64,000 bases of DNA from Bacteroidales bacterium (lineage in GTDB: Bacteria > Bacteroidota > Bacteroidia > Bacteroidales > UBA3824): NCBI GenBank assembly GCA_017417315.1, contig JAFPZK010000046.1, forward strand, positions 177,743-241,742, written 5' to 3'. The translations under genes and the position numbers were made by a program. Below the pieces are notes generated by a model. The model had not been told where the DNA came from, made no database searches, and was given only the letters and a program-made list of their open reading frames with translations. Numbering within the stretch: position 1 is the stretch's first letter; each line of letters opens with the position of its first letter. Below are positions 35,260-44,659 of the stretch, piece after piece.

Positions 35260-35604
35260 ATGCCAAGATCAGTAAATGTAGTTGCTTCGCGCAACAGAAG
35301 AAAAAAAATCCTCAAACTTACAAGAGGTTATTTCGGTGCAAGAAAGAACGTTTATACGATTGCTAAAAACACGTATGAAAAAGGTCTTCTTCACGCATAC
35401 ATTCAGCGTAAAAATAAAAAACGCAATTTCCGTGCTTTGTGGATTGCACGTATCAATGCAGCAGTAAGAGGTTACAATATGTCATACTCTGAATTTATCG
35501 GTAAAGTCGCTAAAAAAGACATCAAACTTAACCGTAAGGTTTTGGCGGATTTGGCGATGAACAACCCGAAAGCATTCGAGGCTGTCGTAAACTCCGTAAA
35601 ATAG
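35260..35604 (+). CDS. rplT: 50S ribosomal protein L20
   Basis: 114 residues, standard L20: [20 protein letters not shown] start, [10 protein letters not shown] and [22 protein letters not shown]20 binds 23S rRNA early in 50S assembly and, in other bacteria, represses its own operon. It is the last gene of the thrS unit and is followed by a 13-bp-stem hairpin. Confidence 0.97.
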   Translation: MPRSVNVVASRNRRKKILKLTRGYFGARKNVYTIAKNTYEKGLLHAYIQRKNKKRNFRALWIARINAAVRGYNMSYSEFIGKVAKKDIKLNRKVLADLAMNNPKAFEAVVNSVK

Positions 35605-35645
35605 TTCGAAATTACATTTAAAATAACATACGTACGGATTTTTAT

Positions 35646-35680
35646 TGTAGAGACGTTGCCAGCAACGTCTCTACATTTTT
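35646..35680 (+). repeat. GTAGAGACG palindrome acting as the rplT terminator
   Basis: Perfect 13-bp stem TGTAGAGACGTTG (35646-35658) with CAACGTCTCTACA (35663-35675), 4-nt loop, then five Ts. A palindrome of the same family lies inside hsdM at 55769-55796, so this is a dispersed repeat as well as a probable terminator. Confidence 0.85.
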
Positions 35681-35696
35681 AAAAACAAAACGAATT

Positions 35697-36419
35697 ATGA
35701 AAATAGCATTAATCGGCTACGGCAAAATGGGGCATGAAATCGAAAAAATCGCCAAGGAACGCGGTCATGAAGTCGTTTTAACACTTGACACTTTGATTAA
35801 CCCCCAAGATTTTACAAAAGAAAACCTTCAAAAAGCGGAAGTAGTAATAGAATTTACCCGTCCTGATGCCGCTTTTGAAAACTACAAAAAATGTTTTGAG
35901 GCGGGAGTTCCCGTAGTTTCAGGCACAACGGGCTGGCTCGACAAAATGCCCGAAGTAGAAAAAATGTGCAAAGAAAACGGCAAGACATTTTTCTATTCGT
36001 CAAATTATTCTATCGGCGTAAACATATTTTTCCGCTTAAATAAATTTTTGGCGAAAATTATGGACGGTTTCGACAATTACGACGTAAATATGGTGGAAAC
36101 TCATCATATTCACAAACTTGACAAACCGAGCGGAACGGCAATCACTTTGGCAGAAGGTATTTTGGAGAATTTTCACCGCAAAAACGGCTGGACTCTCGAA
36201 GCAAAAGATGCTAAGGAGAAAGTCTTGATAAATTCGGTTCGCGAAGGCGAAGTCCCCGGAACTCATAGCATTAAATATTATTCTGATATTGACGATATTG
36301 AAATCATACATACTGCACATTCAAGAAAAGGTCTGGCACTCGGAGCGGTTCTTGCTGCCGAGTTCTTAAAAGGCAAGCCCTCAGGCTTTTACGGTATGGA
36401 CGATATGTTGAAATTTTAA
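35697..36419 (+). CDS. dapB: 4-hydroxy-tetrahydrodipicolinate reductase
   Basis: 240 residues. DapB reduces the DapA product with NAD(P)H in lysine/diaminopimelate synthesis. N-terminal Rossmann motif GYGKMGHEIE; the substrate-binding and catalytic motif ETHHIHKLDKPSGTA (His-His and Lys) is intact; GTHSIKYYSD follows. It is followed by lepB after 15 bp. Confidence 0.96.
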   Translation: MKIALIGYGKMGHEIEKIAKERGHEVVLTLDTLINPQDFTKENLQKAEVVIEFTRPDAAFENYKKCFEAGVPVVSGTTGWLDKMPEVEKMCKENGKTFFYSSNYSIGVNIFFRLNKFLAKIMDGFDNYDVNMVETHHIHKLDKPSGTAITLAEGILENFHRKNGWTLEAKDAKEKVLINSVREGEVPGTHSIKYYSDIDDIEIIHTAHSRKGLALGAVLAAEFLKGKPSGFYGMDDMLKF

Positions 36420-36434
36420 TTTTTAAGTACCTGT

Positions 36435-37853
36435 ATGAAGAAATTGTTTGCTAACAAATGGGTAAAGTTTGCTTTAACGGCAATTATTTATCTTCTGTTC
36501 GTGATTTGGACGGAAAATTATTGGCTTTTGTTAGGTTATGTTGTCATTTTCGACATTTTTATAACGCAGAAAGTTCACTGGGCTTTTTGGAAAAAGAAAG
36601 GTGTTGAAAAACAGACTAAAACCGTGGAATGGATTGACGCTCTGATATTTGCAATTATTGCTGCAACTATTATCAGATTGTTTTTCATTGAAGCGTTTAC
36701 GATTCCGACCTCCTCGATGGAAAAATCGCTTTTAGTGGGCGATTATTTGTTTGTAAGCAAGTTCAATTACGGTCCTAAAATGCCGAATACGCCTTTGTCA
36801 GTGCCGTTTACGCACAACACGATGCCGTTTTCGCAAACTACAAAGTCGTATTTGGATTGGATAAAATGGCCTTATCACCGTTTGGCGGGTTTGACAACGG
36901 TTAAAAATAATGATGTCGTGGTCTTTAATTTTCCCGAAGGCGACACGGTTTGTCTTAATCAACAGGCAAGAAGTTATTATCAATTAATCCGCGATTACGG
37001 CAGGGATAATGTCGTAAACGACAGAGTAAGAGATAGTTATGGACAGGTTCATGCGGGATATTTCGGCAAGATAGTAAGCCGTCCGGTTGACAAAAGAGAA
37101 AACTACATAAAACGTTGTGTGGCTATTGCCGGTGATTCGTTGCAAGTAGTTGACGGTCAGGTATTTGTTAACGGCAAACCGCAAGAAGAAATCGGTGACA
37201 AACAATTTAAATATCTTGTCGTAACCGACGGCACGATGATAAATCCGAGGTTTTTGGAAGAACTTGAAATTTCAAAAGAAGACATTGAGGCTTCAAGACT
37301 TTTTGACCCGTCAATAGCGGAGTTTATGCCTGAGGTTCAAGGTGTTAACGTCAACAATATGTTTGTTTATCCGCTTGTAAAAGAAAATGTTGAAAGGATA
37401 AAAGCATTACCGTGTGTAAAGTCGGTAACGAGAATTGTTAAGCCGAAAGGATTTTATGAAGCGTATATTTTCCCTCACGACGAAAAATACCGTTGGAATG
37501 AGGACAATTTCGGACCTCTTTATGTTCCGAAAAAAGGCGCGACGATTCAGTTGACTTTGGATAATTTGCCGCTTTATCGCAGAATTATAGAAACTTACGA
37601 AGAAAACAAGGTTTTTGTTTCTAACGGTCAGATTTTGATTAATAATCAGCCTGCTACGGAATATACTTTCAAAATGGACTATTATTTTATGATGGGAGAT
37701 TCCCGGCACAACTCGGCTGATTCACGTTTTTGGGGTTTTGTTCCCGAAGACCATGTTGTCGGAAAAGCATTATTTATTTGGTTTTCAACTGATAAAGATA
37801 AATCTTTCTTGTCTTCAATCCGTTGGAGCAGAGTGTTTATGGGGATAAAATGA
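36435..37853 (+). CDS. lepB: Signal peptidase I
   Basis: A 472-residue S26 peptidase, longer than E. coli LepB because of two insertions in the periplasmic domain, as is common in Bacteroidota. Two N-terminal hydrophobic segments are present. The catalytic Ser94 lies in IPTSSMEKS and the dyad lysine in NYIKRCVAIAGDS; box E is GDSRHNSADSRFWGFVP. It removes signal peptides of exported preproteins at the periplasmic membrane face. It overlaps a paralogue by 4 bp, so the two are translationally coupled. Confidence 0.96.
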   Translation: MKKLFANKWVKFALTAIIYLLFVIWTENYWLLLGYVVIFDIFITQKVHWAFWKKKGVEKQTKTVEWIDALIFAIIAATIIRLFFIEAFTIPTSSMEKSLLVGDYLFVSKFNYGPKMPNTPLSVPFTHNTMPFSQTTKSYLDWIKWPYHRLAGLTTVKNNDVVVFNFPEGDTVCLNQQARSYYQLIRDYGRDNVVNDRVRDSYGQVHAGYFGKIVSRPVDKRENYIKRCVAIAGDSLQVVDGQVFVNGKPQEEIGDKQFKYLVVTDGTMINPRFLEELEISKEDIEASRLFDPSIAEFMPEVQGVNVNNMFVYPLVKENVERIKALPCVKSVTRIVKPKGFYEAYIFPHDEKYRWNEDNFGPLYVPKKGATIQLTLDNLPLYRRIIETYEENKVFVSNGQILINNQPATEYTFKMDYYFMMGDSRHNSADSRFWGFVPEDHVVGKALFIWFSTDKDKSFLSSIRWSRVFMGIK

Positions 37854-38698
37854 AATTTTATTACGGTTGGTTTTTACCGTTTGTTTTGGCGTTTATCATT
37901 TCGTCGCTTTTGTATGTCGCTTTTCGAGACAATGTGTGTATTGTACGAAGCGGCGGAATGATGCCTACTATCGTTAAAGGCGAAATTCTTTTGGTGAAAA
38001 ATGCCGGAAAAATTCAAAAAAATGATATTCTTTTGATTGACAATCCTATCAGACGGGACAATAAGAAAGACATACATACTGTAAAACGTTGTGTCGGTCT
38101 TCCGGGTGATACGGTTGAAATCAAAGCCAAAAAACTATTTATAAACGGTGAGTTGCAAAGAACGGATTTTTGTCAGTTTGACAGAAAATTCTGTTTTTTT
38201 TCAATAAATGAATTAAAGACGGCTGCTCGTAGGTATAATATTTTTCCTGTAAACAACACCGATATGACACAAACCGTAGCCGTACCCGAAAGCCTTTTTA
38301 AAAAAATTAGAAAAGAAAACATCATAAAAAACTTTTCTGATAATGTTTTGCCTGATGATTTGGCGGATAGAAGTCTGTATCCGTTTTCCCGGCTTTATAA
38401 TTGGAACAGAGATTTTTACGGACCGCTTGTTGTCCCAAAAAAAGGTCTTACGTTAAAACTTTCTATCAAGAGTTTGATTTTATATAGATTCTTGATTGAA
38501 AAATTTGAGGGTGTAAAGATTGTTGTTCAGGATAATAAATTCTATATTGACGGCAAGCCCGTTTTAACTTACACTTTCAAACACGATTATTATTTTGTTT
38601 TGAATGATTATAGAGACGATGTTTCTGATTCGCGGACTTTCGGTCTCGTACAACGCGATTTGGTTTTAGGTAAATACTTTTATAGCGTAATTTTTTGA
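37850..38698 (+). CDS. Signal peptidase I paralogue lacking the catalytic serine
   Basis: A 282-residue S26 homologue starting at the ATG at 37850, which overlaps the lepB stop (ATGA). One N-terminal TM helix. The nucleophile box is VRSGGMMPTIVKGE: where active enzymes have SxSM (for example SGSMMPT in E. coli), Gly36 replaces the serine. The lysine region KRCVGLPGDTVEI (Lys79) and the late box NDYRDDVSDSRTFG are kept, and the fold appears complete. I infer a pseudoprotease that may partner or regulate LepB. A single-codon GGC/GGA change is not a sequencing artefact typical of homopolymers. The gene ends just before the NUDIX operon promoter. Confidence 0.88.
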   Translation: MKFYYGWFLPFVLAFIISSLLYVAFRDNVCIVRSGGMMPTIVKGEILLVKNAGKIQKNDILLIDNPIRRDNKKDIHTVKRCVGLPGDTVEIKAKKLFINGELQRTDFCQFDRKFCFFSINELKTAARRYNIFPVNNTDMTQTVAVPESLFKKIRKENIIKNFSDNVLPDDLADRSLYPFSRLYNWNRDFYGPLVVPKKGLTLKLSIKSLILYRFLIEKFEGVKIVVQDNKFYIDGKPVLTYTFKHDYYFVLNDYRDDVSDSRTFGLVQRDLVLGKYFYSVIF

Positions 38699-38708
38699 AT
38701 GATTTTTT

Positions 38709-38738
38709 TTTGATTGTGATTTTTTTTTTTTACATTTG
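38709..38738 (+). promoter_or_regulatory. Promoter of the NUDIX-lipoprotein operon
   Basis: TTTG at 38709-38712, 18 bp, TACATTTG at 38731-38738. The -7 box overlaps an in-frame TTG at 38736, which is therefore not the start; the ATG at 38760 is. Confidence 0.75.
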
Positions 38739-38759
38739 ACCTTTAAATCTTTTAAGAAT

Positions 38760-39374
38760 ATGGCTTCATACAAATTATATTGTGCTACCTCGTCCGTTGT
38801 TTTAACGGATTTTGAAAGCGAAGAGTTTAAGCAATTAACTGAAATTCAGTATTATGACAATTTTATAAAGGATTGTCTTGACGGTGAGAAAAAAGGCGAT
38901 TTCGTAATTTACGGAAACGCTTCGAAATTGCTTGAAGCAATGAAAACTACTTTTAAGTTTATAGAAGCGGCGGGCGGTTATGTGCTTAATAATCTTGCTC
39001 AAAGTCTTGTCATTTACCGTAACGGTCTTTGGGACTTGCCGAAAGGCAAAGTAGAAGAGGGCGAAGACGTAGAAAATGCCGCCGTCAGGGAAGTTATGGA
39101 AGAAACGGGACTCGAAAAAACTCCCGTTATCGAAAGAAAACTTCTTGATACTTATCACTTTTACCGTTGGGGTAACGAAACGGAAATAACCTTTAAGAAA
39201 ACTTATTGGTTTTTAATGACTTATAGCGGTTCGTCTTATAGAACAAAGCCTCAAACCGAAGAAGGAATTACGCAGTGTATTTGGGCTGACGACGGTATGA
39301 TTGATGAAATGTTGAATAAAACTCACAGAAACTTAAAAGTATTGTTTGAATTTAAAAAAGACGGACGGATATGA
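38760..39374 (+). CDS. NUDIX hydrolase
   Basis: 204 residues when begun at the ATG at 38760. The NUDIX box is complete: G-x5-E-x7-REVMEETG (residues about 98-120), so metal-dependent hydrolysis of a nucleoside diphosphate linked to another group is likely; the substrate is unknown. An N-terminal region of about 70 residues (SYKLYCATSSVVLTDF) precedes the domain and is seen in Bacteroidota homologues. It overlaps the following lipoprotein gene by 4 bp and heads an operon of three lipoproteins. Confidence 0.88.
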   Translation: MASYKLYCATSSVVLTDFESEEFKQLTEIQYYDNFIKDCLDGEKKGDFVIYGNASKLLEAMKTTFKFIEAAGGYVLNNLAQSLVIYRNGLWDLPKGKVEEGEDVENAAVREVMEETGLEKTPVIERKLLDTYHFYRWGNETEITFKKTYWFLMTYSGSSYRTKPQTEEGITQCIWADDGMIDEMLNKTHRNLKVLFEFKKDGRI

Positions 39375-40183
39375 AATTTCTTAACATCGTATTTATAACG
39401 GTTACGGCTTTTTTGCTTTCATGCTCTTCGAATAGCGATAAAGCCAATACAATTACCGCTCAAAAAATTATGAAAAAAATTTCTGACGGTAAAAACTTGA
39501 TTATCAAAGATAAAACCGTTAAAGGCTTTTTGGATTTTACCAAAGCACAAAAAGTTGACAATAAACTGCCTCTTTCTACGGTTTACATTGATAACGAACT
39601 TATTTTCATAAATTGTACTTTTGAAGACAGTGTTACGGCATTTTTTTCAGCAGGCAATATGGTGAAAACCGTTTTTGAAAAAAACGTTACTTTTTATGAT
39701 TGTAAGTTTATCAAAGGTGCAGACTTTACGCAGGCGGATTTTTCAAAAGATTTTAATTTTGAATTGTCTAACGTAAAAGGTAGAGCATCGTTTGACGGCG
39801 TAGATTTTTCGAAAGGCGCGGTTTTTGCTTCTGCAAATTTTCAAGACGACTGTTCTTTTATTAATTGCAGGTTTTCTGGCAGAACGACCTTTTATAAAAG
39901 TGTCTTCAAAAAAACGGTGATTTGGCAAAAATCTGTTTTTTATGCGCCGGTATCGTTTTGGGACGCGCGTTTTTACGGATATTTTGAATTTTCGGACATA
40001 AAAGCATACGAAAAACCTGATTTTATGAATGCAAAATTTTCAGACCGTGCGGTTTTCTGCAACTCATTATACAACTGCGGCTTGAAAATAGACAGCACTC
40101 AGTTTGAGCATAAAGAAAAACTCGAACAAAACGGTAACAAGATTATGCAGTCAAATGTATTAAACGATATTTTTAATCAATAA
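39371..40183 (+). CDS. Lipoprotein with pentapeptide-like repeats
   Basis: 270 residues. A signal peptide with lipobox LLSC makes it a lipoprotein. From about 95 to 220 it has repeated short strands with a Phe every fifth residue, such as DFTQADFSKDFNF, SFDGVDFSKGAVF and DFMNAKFSDRAVF, which indicates a right-handed quadrilateral beta-helix of the pentapeptide type. Function unknown. The ATGA overlap with the NUDIX gene and 14-bp gap to the peptidase gene show cotranscription. Confidence 0.75.
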   Translation: MKFLNIVFITVTAFLLSCSSNSDKANTITAQKIMKKISDGKNLIIKDKTVKGFLDFTKAQKVDNKLPLSTVYIDNELIFINCTFEDSVTAFFSAGNMVKTVFEKNVTFYDCKFIKGADFTQADFSKDFNFELSNVKGRASFDGVDFSKGAVFASANFQDDCSFINCRFSGRTTFYKSVFKKTVIWQKSVFYAPVSFWDARFYGYFEFSDIKAYEKPDFMNAKFSDRAVFCNSLYNCGLKIDSTQFEHKEKLEQNGNKIMQSNVLNDIFNQ

Positions 40184-40197
40184 AACTTCAATAACCG

Positions 40198-41973
40198 ATG
40201 AAAAAAACTAAACTCTTTACGGCTCTTTTGTCTGCGGGTTTGCTGACGGGAGCATCGGGATTAACCTCGTGTGAAGACAAAGACGGGGACGGCTCTATTA
40301 TTGACGATATACTTAGCGGTCTTGCTACTGTATTTTTCGGCGGCAACGAGTATGCAACAAATTCCGGCGACAATTATTTTGGCTGGTTTGCTCAGGACGA
40401 AGATACTGAACATCAGGCGCAGGACATTTTGTTGTCAACGACAAAAACCTCTGAAAAACTCTCTACTCAGGGGTTACCTAAAATGGTTGACCTGACGGAT
40501 AATCTTCCGCCTATCGGCAATCAAGGACAGTATGGTACTTGTGTTGCTTGGGCTGTGGCTTACAACTGTCGTACGTTTTTGTATTCAAAACAAAAAAATC
40601 TTTCGAAATCGCAGTTGAAAAACTCTTCTAACCAGTTTAGTCCGAAAGACTTATTCTGGTCTATTGAAAACGATTACAAAGGTTCGGGCTGTAACGGAAC
40701 AAACTTTGAATACGCTTTTGACGTTATGATTACGCGCGGTGTTGCAACTCAGAGCGACGTGCCTTACACTAACCTTGGAAACTGTTCTTACAACCGTTCA
40801 GCAGGAAGCAGTACGGCGGGAAAATACAAAATCAAATCTTTCCGTCAGATTAAGGTTGACAAAACCACAATCAAAGAGTATCTTGCTAACGGACAGTTAG
40901 TTGTCTTCGGCGCACAACTCGGCGACGAATTTATGAATGCCAATTCTTCGAGCGTGCTTTATTCGCAGACTTACGGTTATACGGGTCAGCACGCATATCA
41001 CGCTATGGTATGTTCGGGTTATGACGATACCAAAGGCTCTAATGGTGCTTTCAGAGTTGTTAACTCTTGGGGTGAAAATTGGGGTGATGACGGTTACATT
41101 TGGGTTGATGAAAACTTTTTCGTAGGCGGCGGTTTTGCATATTGTGCTTACGTGGCATACAACATCAACGACACCGAAATTGACGACAACACCAATCAAG
41201 TTGACGATAACAGCAAAGCAAGCGGCGATGATTTGGTTGCATCTTCTATTAAAGACAATGACGTAACGGTTGCTGACCTTGACGGTTACGATTTAGATGC
41301 GTCAGAAAAGCAGGATATTGCTTCCGACCCGACTTGGAGACAATCAGTTTACAACGTTTATAATGCCGGACAGACGACAATTACTGCTGACAACAATTGG
41401 GCAATCTGCCTTTTGTATTACAACGCTTATAATGCTAACGATTACGGCATAATTTTCTTGGATTATTACACCGACCAAATCGGCAGTGCAGAAACATACA
41501 ATTCTAATTGGAACAAAGATGAAGCCTCAAAATATCTCGGCGTTTCGGCACAAGGGTATTCTTGGAATCATTATGACATACCTTCCGGATATAGTGTAGC
41601 ACAGGTTGTAAATTCAGACCAAAAAGAATTTACTTGGACGTATAAAATGCCTGAAATTACGGGCGATTATTATTTGATTCTTTTTGCTGACGCTTTTGAC
41701 GGTATTGACGAGAGCAACGAAGACAACAACTATGCTTATTGGGGTGATAGCAACGGCAATCCTATTCATTACACCAACGGCGTTCCGTCAGAAAATTCGA
41801 TTTCAAAAATCAAACAAGGCTCTAATTTGCACTCTGTTGTAACTTCGGCTAACGTCAACGCTTATTCAACCGACGAAATCGCGGCAATGATTCGCGCACA
41901 CAAGAAATCGGGCGAACTTTCTAAGAAAGCCGCTGCATGGAAAGCAGGAAGAACGGTTTTGCCCAAAAAGTAG
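40198..41973 (+). CDS. Papain-like (C1) cysteine peptidase lipoprotein
   Basis: 591 residues. The signal peptide ends in the lipobox LTSC (Cys25) followed by EDKDGDGS, an acidic stretch like the Bacteroidota surface-export signal. The peptidase domain covers about 95-330: GNQGQYGTCVAWAVAY (Cys115, preceded by the oxyanion Gln), His267 in YHAMVCSGYDD and Asn289 in VVNSWGENWGDDGY. A Gly/Asp-rich linker and a C-terminal beta domain (about 345-520) with DESNEDNNYAYWG follow, resembling CARDB-type domains. The acidic export signal suggests it faces outside the cell. It is the third gene of the NUDIX operon. Confidence 0.9.
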   Translation: MKKTKLFTALLSAGLLTGASGLTSCEDKDGDGSIIDDILSGLATVFFGGNEYATNSGDNYFGWFAQDEDTEHQAQDILLSTTKTSEKLSTQGLPKMVDLTDNLPPIGNQGQYGTCVAWAVAYNCRTFLYSKQKNLSKSQLKNSSNQFSPKDLFWSIENDYKGSGCNGTNFEYAFDVMITRGVATQSDVPYTNLGNCSYNRSAGSSTAGKYKIKSFRQIKVDKTTIKEYLANGQLVVFGAQLGDEFMNANSSSVLYSQTYGYTGQHAYHAMVCSGYDDTKGSNGAFRVVNSWGENWGDDGYIWVDENFFVGGGFAYCAYVAYNINDTEIDDNTNQVDDNSKASGDDLVASSIKDNDVTVADLDGYDLDASEKQDIASDPTWRQSVYNVYNAGQTTITADNNWAICLLYYNAYNANDYGIIFLDYYTDQIGSAETYNSNWNKDEASKYLGVSAQGYSWNHYDIPSGYSVAQVVNSDQKEFTWTYKMPEITGDYYLILFADAFDGIDESNEDNNYAYWGDSNGNPIHYTNGVPSENSISKIKQGSNLHSVVTSANVNAYSTDEIAAMIRAHKKSGELSKKAAAWKAGRTVLPKK

Positions 41974-42001
41974 AACATTTTAAAAAAAAAAGATAAAAAA
42001 T

Positions 42002-42256
42002 ATGAAAAGAAAACATTTGATTTTAACCGTTATTTTCGCATTATCGGCGATGCTTGTAATGCCGTCTTGCGAAGTGTTGCTTCAAGGTATGAACGGCGGT
42101 AGTACAACTACCAACAACACTAACAACACTAATAATAACAACAACGGACAGAAAACTAATACGAATACCAACGGCGGCACGACTTCGTTAGGCAAAAAGA
42201 CTAACGGAGGTTCTTCAAGCAGTTCTTCGGGCGGTACTTCGTTAGGCAAAAAATAA
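42002..42256 (+). CDS. Small low-complexity lipoprotein
   Basis: 84 residues: signal peptide with lipobox MPSC (Cys23), then a low-complexity tail of Thr/Asn repeats, then two copies of TSLGKK separated by a Gly/Ser-rich run. The mature part is flexible and resembles a tether or a surface spacer. Its function is unknown. It is 28 bp after the peptidase and just before the operon terminator. Confidence 0.65.
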   Translation: MKRKHLILTVIFALSAMLVMPSCEVLLQGMNGGSTTTNNTNNTNNNNNGQKTNTNTNGGTTSLGKKTNGGSSSSSSGGTSLGKK

Positions 42257-42261
42257 CGTAA

Positions 42262-42292
42262 AAAAAACGGTCTAAAAAGACCGTTTTTTTTA
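42262..42292. terminator. Bidirectional terminator
   Basis: 12-bp perfect stem AAAAAACGGTCT (42262-42273) with AGACCGTTTTTT (42278-42289) and a 4-nt loop. It closes the NUDIX-lipoprotein operon and the convergent phosphatase gene. Confidence 0.93.
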
Positions 42293-44536
42293 TTCTACCC
42301 TGATTCCAATCATTGTCATATCATCTACTTGCATTCTGCCGTTGCGCCATGCGGTTATGGTGTTATGAAGTATGGCGCATTGTTTGCCGAGCGGCTCTTC
42401 TGAAAAACCGATTAACATATTAAGAAGGTTTTTCCCTAAAAATTTACGTCCGAAACCATCAGCATCACCGCCTAACTGGTCTTGAATACCGTCAGAATAC
42501 ATATAAACCATATCGCCGTGTTCAATGTCGGTAGTGAGTGTCTGAAATTGTTCTTCTTTTACGTAACGTCCTACCGGCATAGTGTCGCCTTTTAATTTTA
42601 TGGCTTTGCCTTTGCGGATAATGTATGCCGTTTGATTAGCGATTGCGTAACGCAGTTCCATTTTCTCGAAGTCAAAGCAACAAACCGTCATATCCATACC
42701 GTCGTCAACGGTTTTGTCAACCTCGGAAATAAGTGTCGTCTTGATAAAAGTCCTCATTCTGTCAAGAACGCTGCCCGGATTTTCGGCATCTTTTTCTGTT
42801 GCCATAAATTCTTTCAGAGACGAAATGCCGAGCATCGACAAAAATCCGCCCGGAATGCCGTGTCCCGTACAATCGGCGGTTATCATTACCGAAAATCTGC
42901 CGCATTTTACTGCTCTGTAAAAGTCGCCGCTGACAATATCCCTCGGACGGTAATACACGAAATTGTCTTTGAAAACCGCATTTACGTCTTTTGGTGAAGA
43001 AATTACTGCACCTTGTATGCGTTTAGCGTATTCAATAGAATTTATGAGTTTTTTGTTGACGTTTTCCACTTCGAGCCATTGTCCGGTGATGATGTTTTTT
43101 TGTGTTTCTATTTCGGATTTTTGAACCTCAATTTCAGCCTTTTGACCCTCTATTTCTGTCTTTTGAGCGGCAAGAATACGGTTTTTTAGCATAAGGGTGT
43201 TGTTGGCTTTGCGCTTGATTTTCAACATTCTTAAAATGTAAACAACGAGTATCGTTATCAGAATTACTACTCCGCTTAGCGAAATAACTATTATCCACAG
43301 AAGTCTTTTTTCGGCTTCTATCCGCTTTTGTTCCAAACGCTCGTGTATGACCGCTTGTTCGGCATGAAAATTTGCGATACTTGTTACCGTGCTGTCGCTG
43401 ATATATTCAATGTGGTTTTCGTACATTTTGGCTTGATATTCAAACGCGCTTTTGTAGTCGCCGAGTTTTTCATAAATATGTGTCATCTCGGTGTTGTAAA
43501 TTTCTGAGGCTTTTGAATTGTGGTCTGCACCCAAAAATTTTTTTATTGAAATCATTTCGTCAAGAGCCTCTTGGTATTGCTGTTTATATACGAGGTAGTC
43601 AACGTAAGTGTAACAAAGCAGTATATGATTTGCAAAATCGCTTTGGTCTAAAAAATAATTGCCGACTTTTTTCAAATAAAAATAGCAATAATCAGCCAAC
43701 TGTTCATCGCCTTTTTCCTGAGCCTCTTGCAAGTAAACTTGGGCGAGCGAGTTGTATGAAAAGTTCAAAAACGAGAGATAATAATTATCTGTTATTTTTT
43801 TGGAAGATAGTATTCCGATTGCTTGTTTGAGGTATTGTTCGGCTAATTTTATGCTGTCCCTGATGTTGATGTAGCCTAAATAATAATAATCCAAACCGAG
43901 ATTAAGCGTATCGCCAGCCATGGAATCTAAAAAAACGGCTTTGTTGAAATAGGTTTCCGCCATTTCTCTCAGCCTTATTTTCAAACTTGCCGACCCTGCA
44001 TTTCTGAAAACGGTTGTCAGCCCTGAGGTGTCGCAACGTCCGGAGAAAAGTTTTTCTGCCTCGTTGAAATAGTAAAACGTGCTGTCTTTTAGTTTCAAAT
44101 TGCTGTAACACTGAGCCATTAATACGTAGGAGTTTGCTAAGCGGGAACTGTCTTTGCAGGATTTGTAAATTTGACAAGCGTTATTTATGTGCGGGATAGC
44201 CTGTCTTGATTCGCTTTTGTACCAATATGCCCTTGCGATTTTGAAAGAAGCACTTGCTATTATGTTTTTTTTGCTTTTCGGACAGTATTTGAGTGAGTTA
44301 AGCAAATATTTTATTTGCATATCATAATTATCCGAATATAATGCGGCATTGTAATAATATATCGCCGTAATGCTGTCGGGAGTGTTTACGTCTATAAGTT
44401 TCAGATAATCAGACGGTTTACGAGTGCGGTCTTTCTGTGCTGAAACTGTTGGTACACATACGGCGAATAGAAATATAAAACAAGTCAAAAACTTGAATAT
44501 CAGTGTTTTATTGATAGTATGATTTTTTTTTGTCAT
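42290..44536 (-). CDS. TPR-containing SpoIIE-type PP2C phosphatase
   Basis: 748 residues. An N-terminal hydrophobic segment, cleaved or anchoring, is followed by about 350 residues of TPR-like helical repeats, a TM helix (about 405-430, IVISLSGVVILITILVVYIL), a coiled coil with repeated AEIEVQKSEIETQK, and a C-terminal SpoIIE domain (about 510-748). Its metal-binding residues are in YYRPRDIVSGDFYR, ITADCTGHGIPGG and YMYSDGIQDQ. The pattern fits an envelope sensor whose cytoplasmic phosphatase acts on a phosphoprotein, possibly a STAS protein such as the one at 5282-5647 (inference). Confidence 0.9.
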   Translation of the reverse strand: MTKKNHTINKTLIFKFLTCFIFLFAVCVPTVSAQKDRTRKPSDYLKLIDVNTPDSITAIYYYNAALYSDNYDMQIKYLLNSLKYCPKSKKNIIASASFKIARAYWYKSESRQAIPHINNACQIYKSCKDSSRLANSYVLMAQCYSNLKLKDSTFYYFNEAEKLFSGRCDTSGLTTVFRNAGSASLKIRLREMAETYFNKAVFLDSMAGDTLNLGLDYYYLGYINIRDSIKLAEQYLKQAIGILSSKKITDNYYLSFLNFSYNSLAQVYLQEAQEKGDEQLADYCYFYLKKVGNYFLDQSDFANHILLCYTYVDYLVYKQQYQEALDEMISIKKFLGADHNSKASEIYNTEMTHIYEKLGDYKSAFEYQAKMYENHIEYISDSTVTSIANFHAEQAVIHERLEQKRIEAEKRLLWIIVISLSGVVILITILVVYILRMLKIKRKANNTLMLKNRILAAQKTEIEGQKAEIEVQKSEIETQKNIITGQWLEVENVNKKLINSIEYAKRIQGAVISSPKDVNAVFKDNFVYYRPRDIVSGDFYRAVKCGRFSVMITADCTGHGIPGGFLSMLGISSLKEFMATEKDAENPGSVLDRMRTFIKTTLISEVDKTVDDGMDMTVCCFDFEKMELRYAIANQTAYIIRKGKAIKLKGDTMPVGRYVKEEQFQTLTTDIEHGDMVYMYSDGIQDQLGGDADGFGRKFLGKNLLNMLIGFSEEPLGKQCAILHNTITAWRNGRMQVDDMTMIGIRVE

Positions 44537-44632
44537 TTTTTTTAAGTCAGTTATTATTCCACAAATATAACAAAAAGAAAACCTTTTTTATAATGTTACG
44601 AAAAAGTTAACGTAAAGTTTAAGAAAAAAGGA

Positions 44633-44640
44633 TAATTTTG
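44633..44640 (+). promoter_or_regulatory. -7 element of the chromate transporter pair
   Basis: TAATTTTG, 19 bp before the ATG at 44660. Confidence 0.6.
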
Positions 44641-44659
44641 TATTCTAAAAATAGAGATT

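Noticed and set aside
35646..35675. Palindrome as only a terminator
   Set aside because: It probably does terminate rplT transcription, but a related palindrome in hsdM coding sequence shows that it is also a dispersed repeat.
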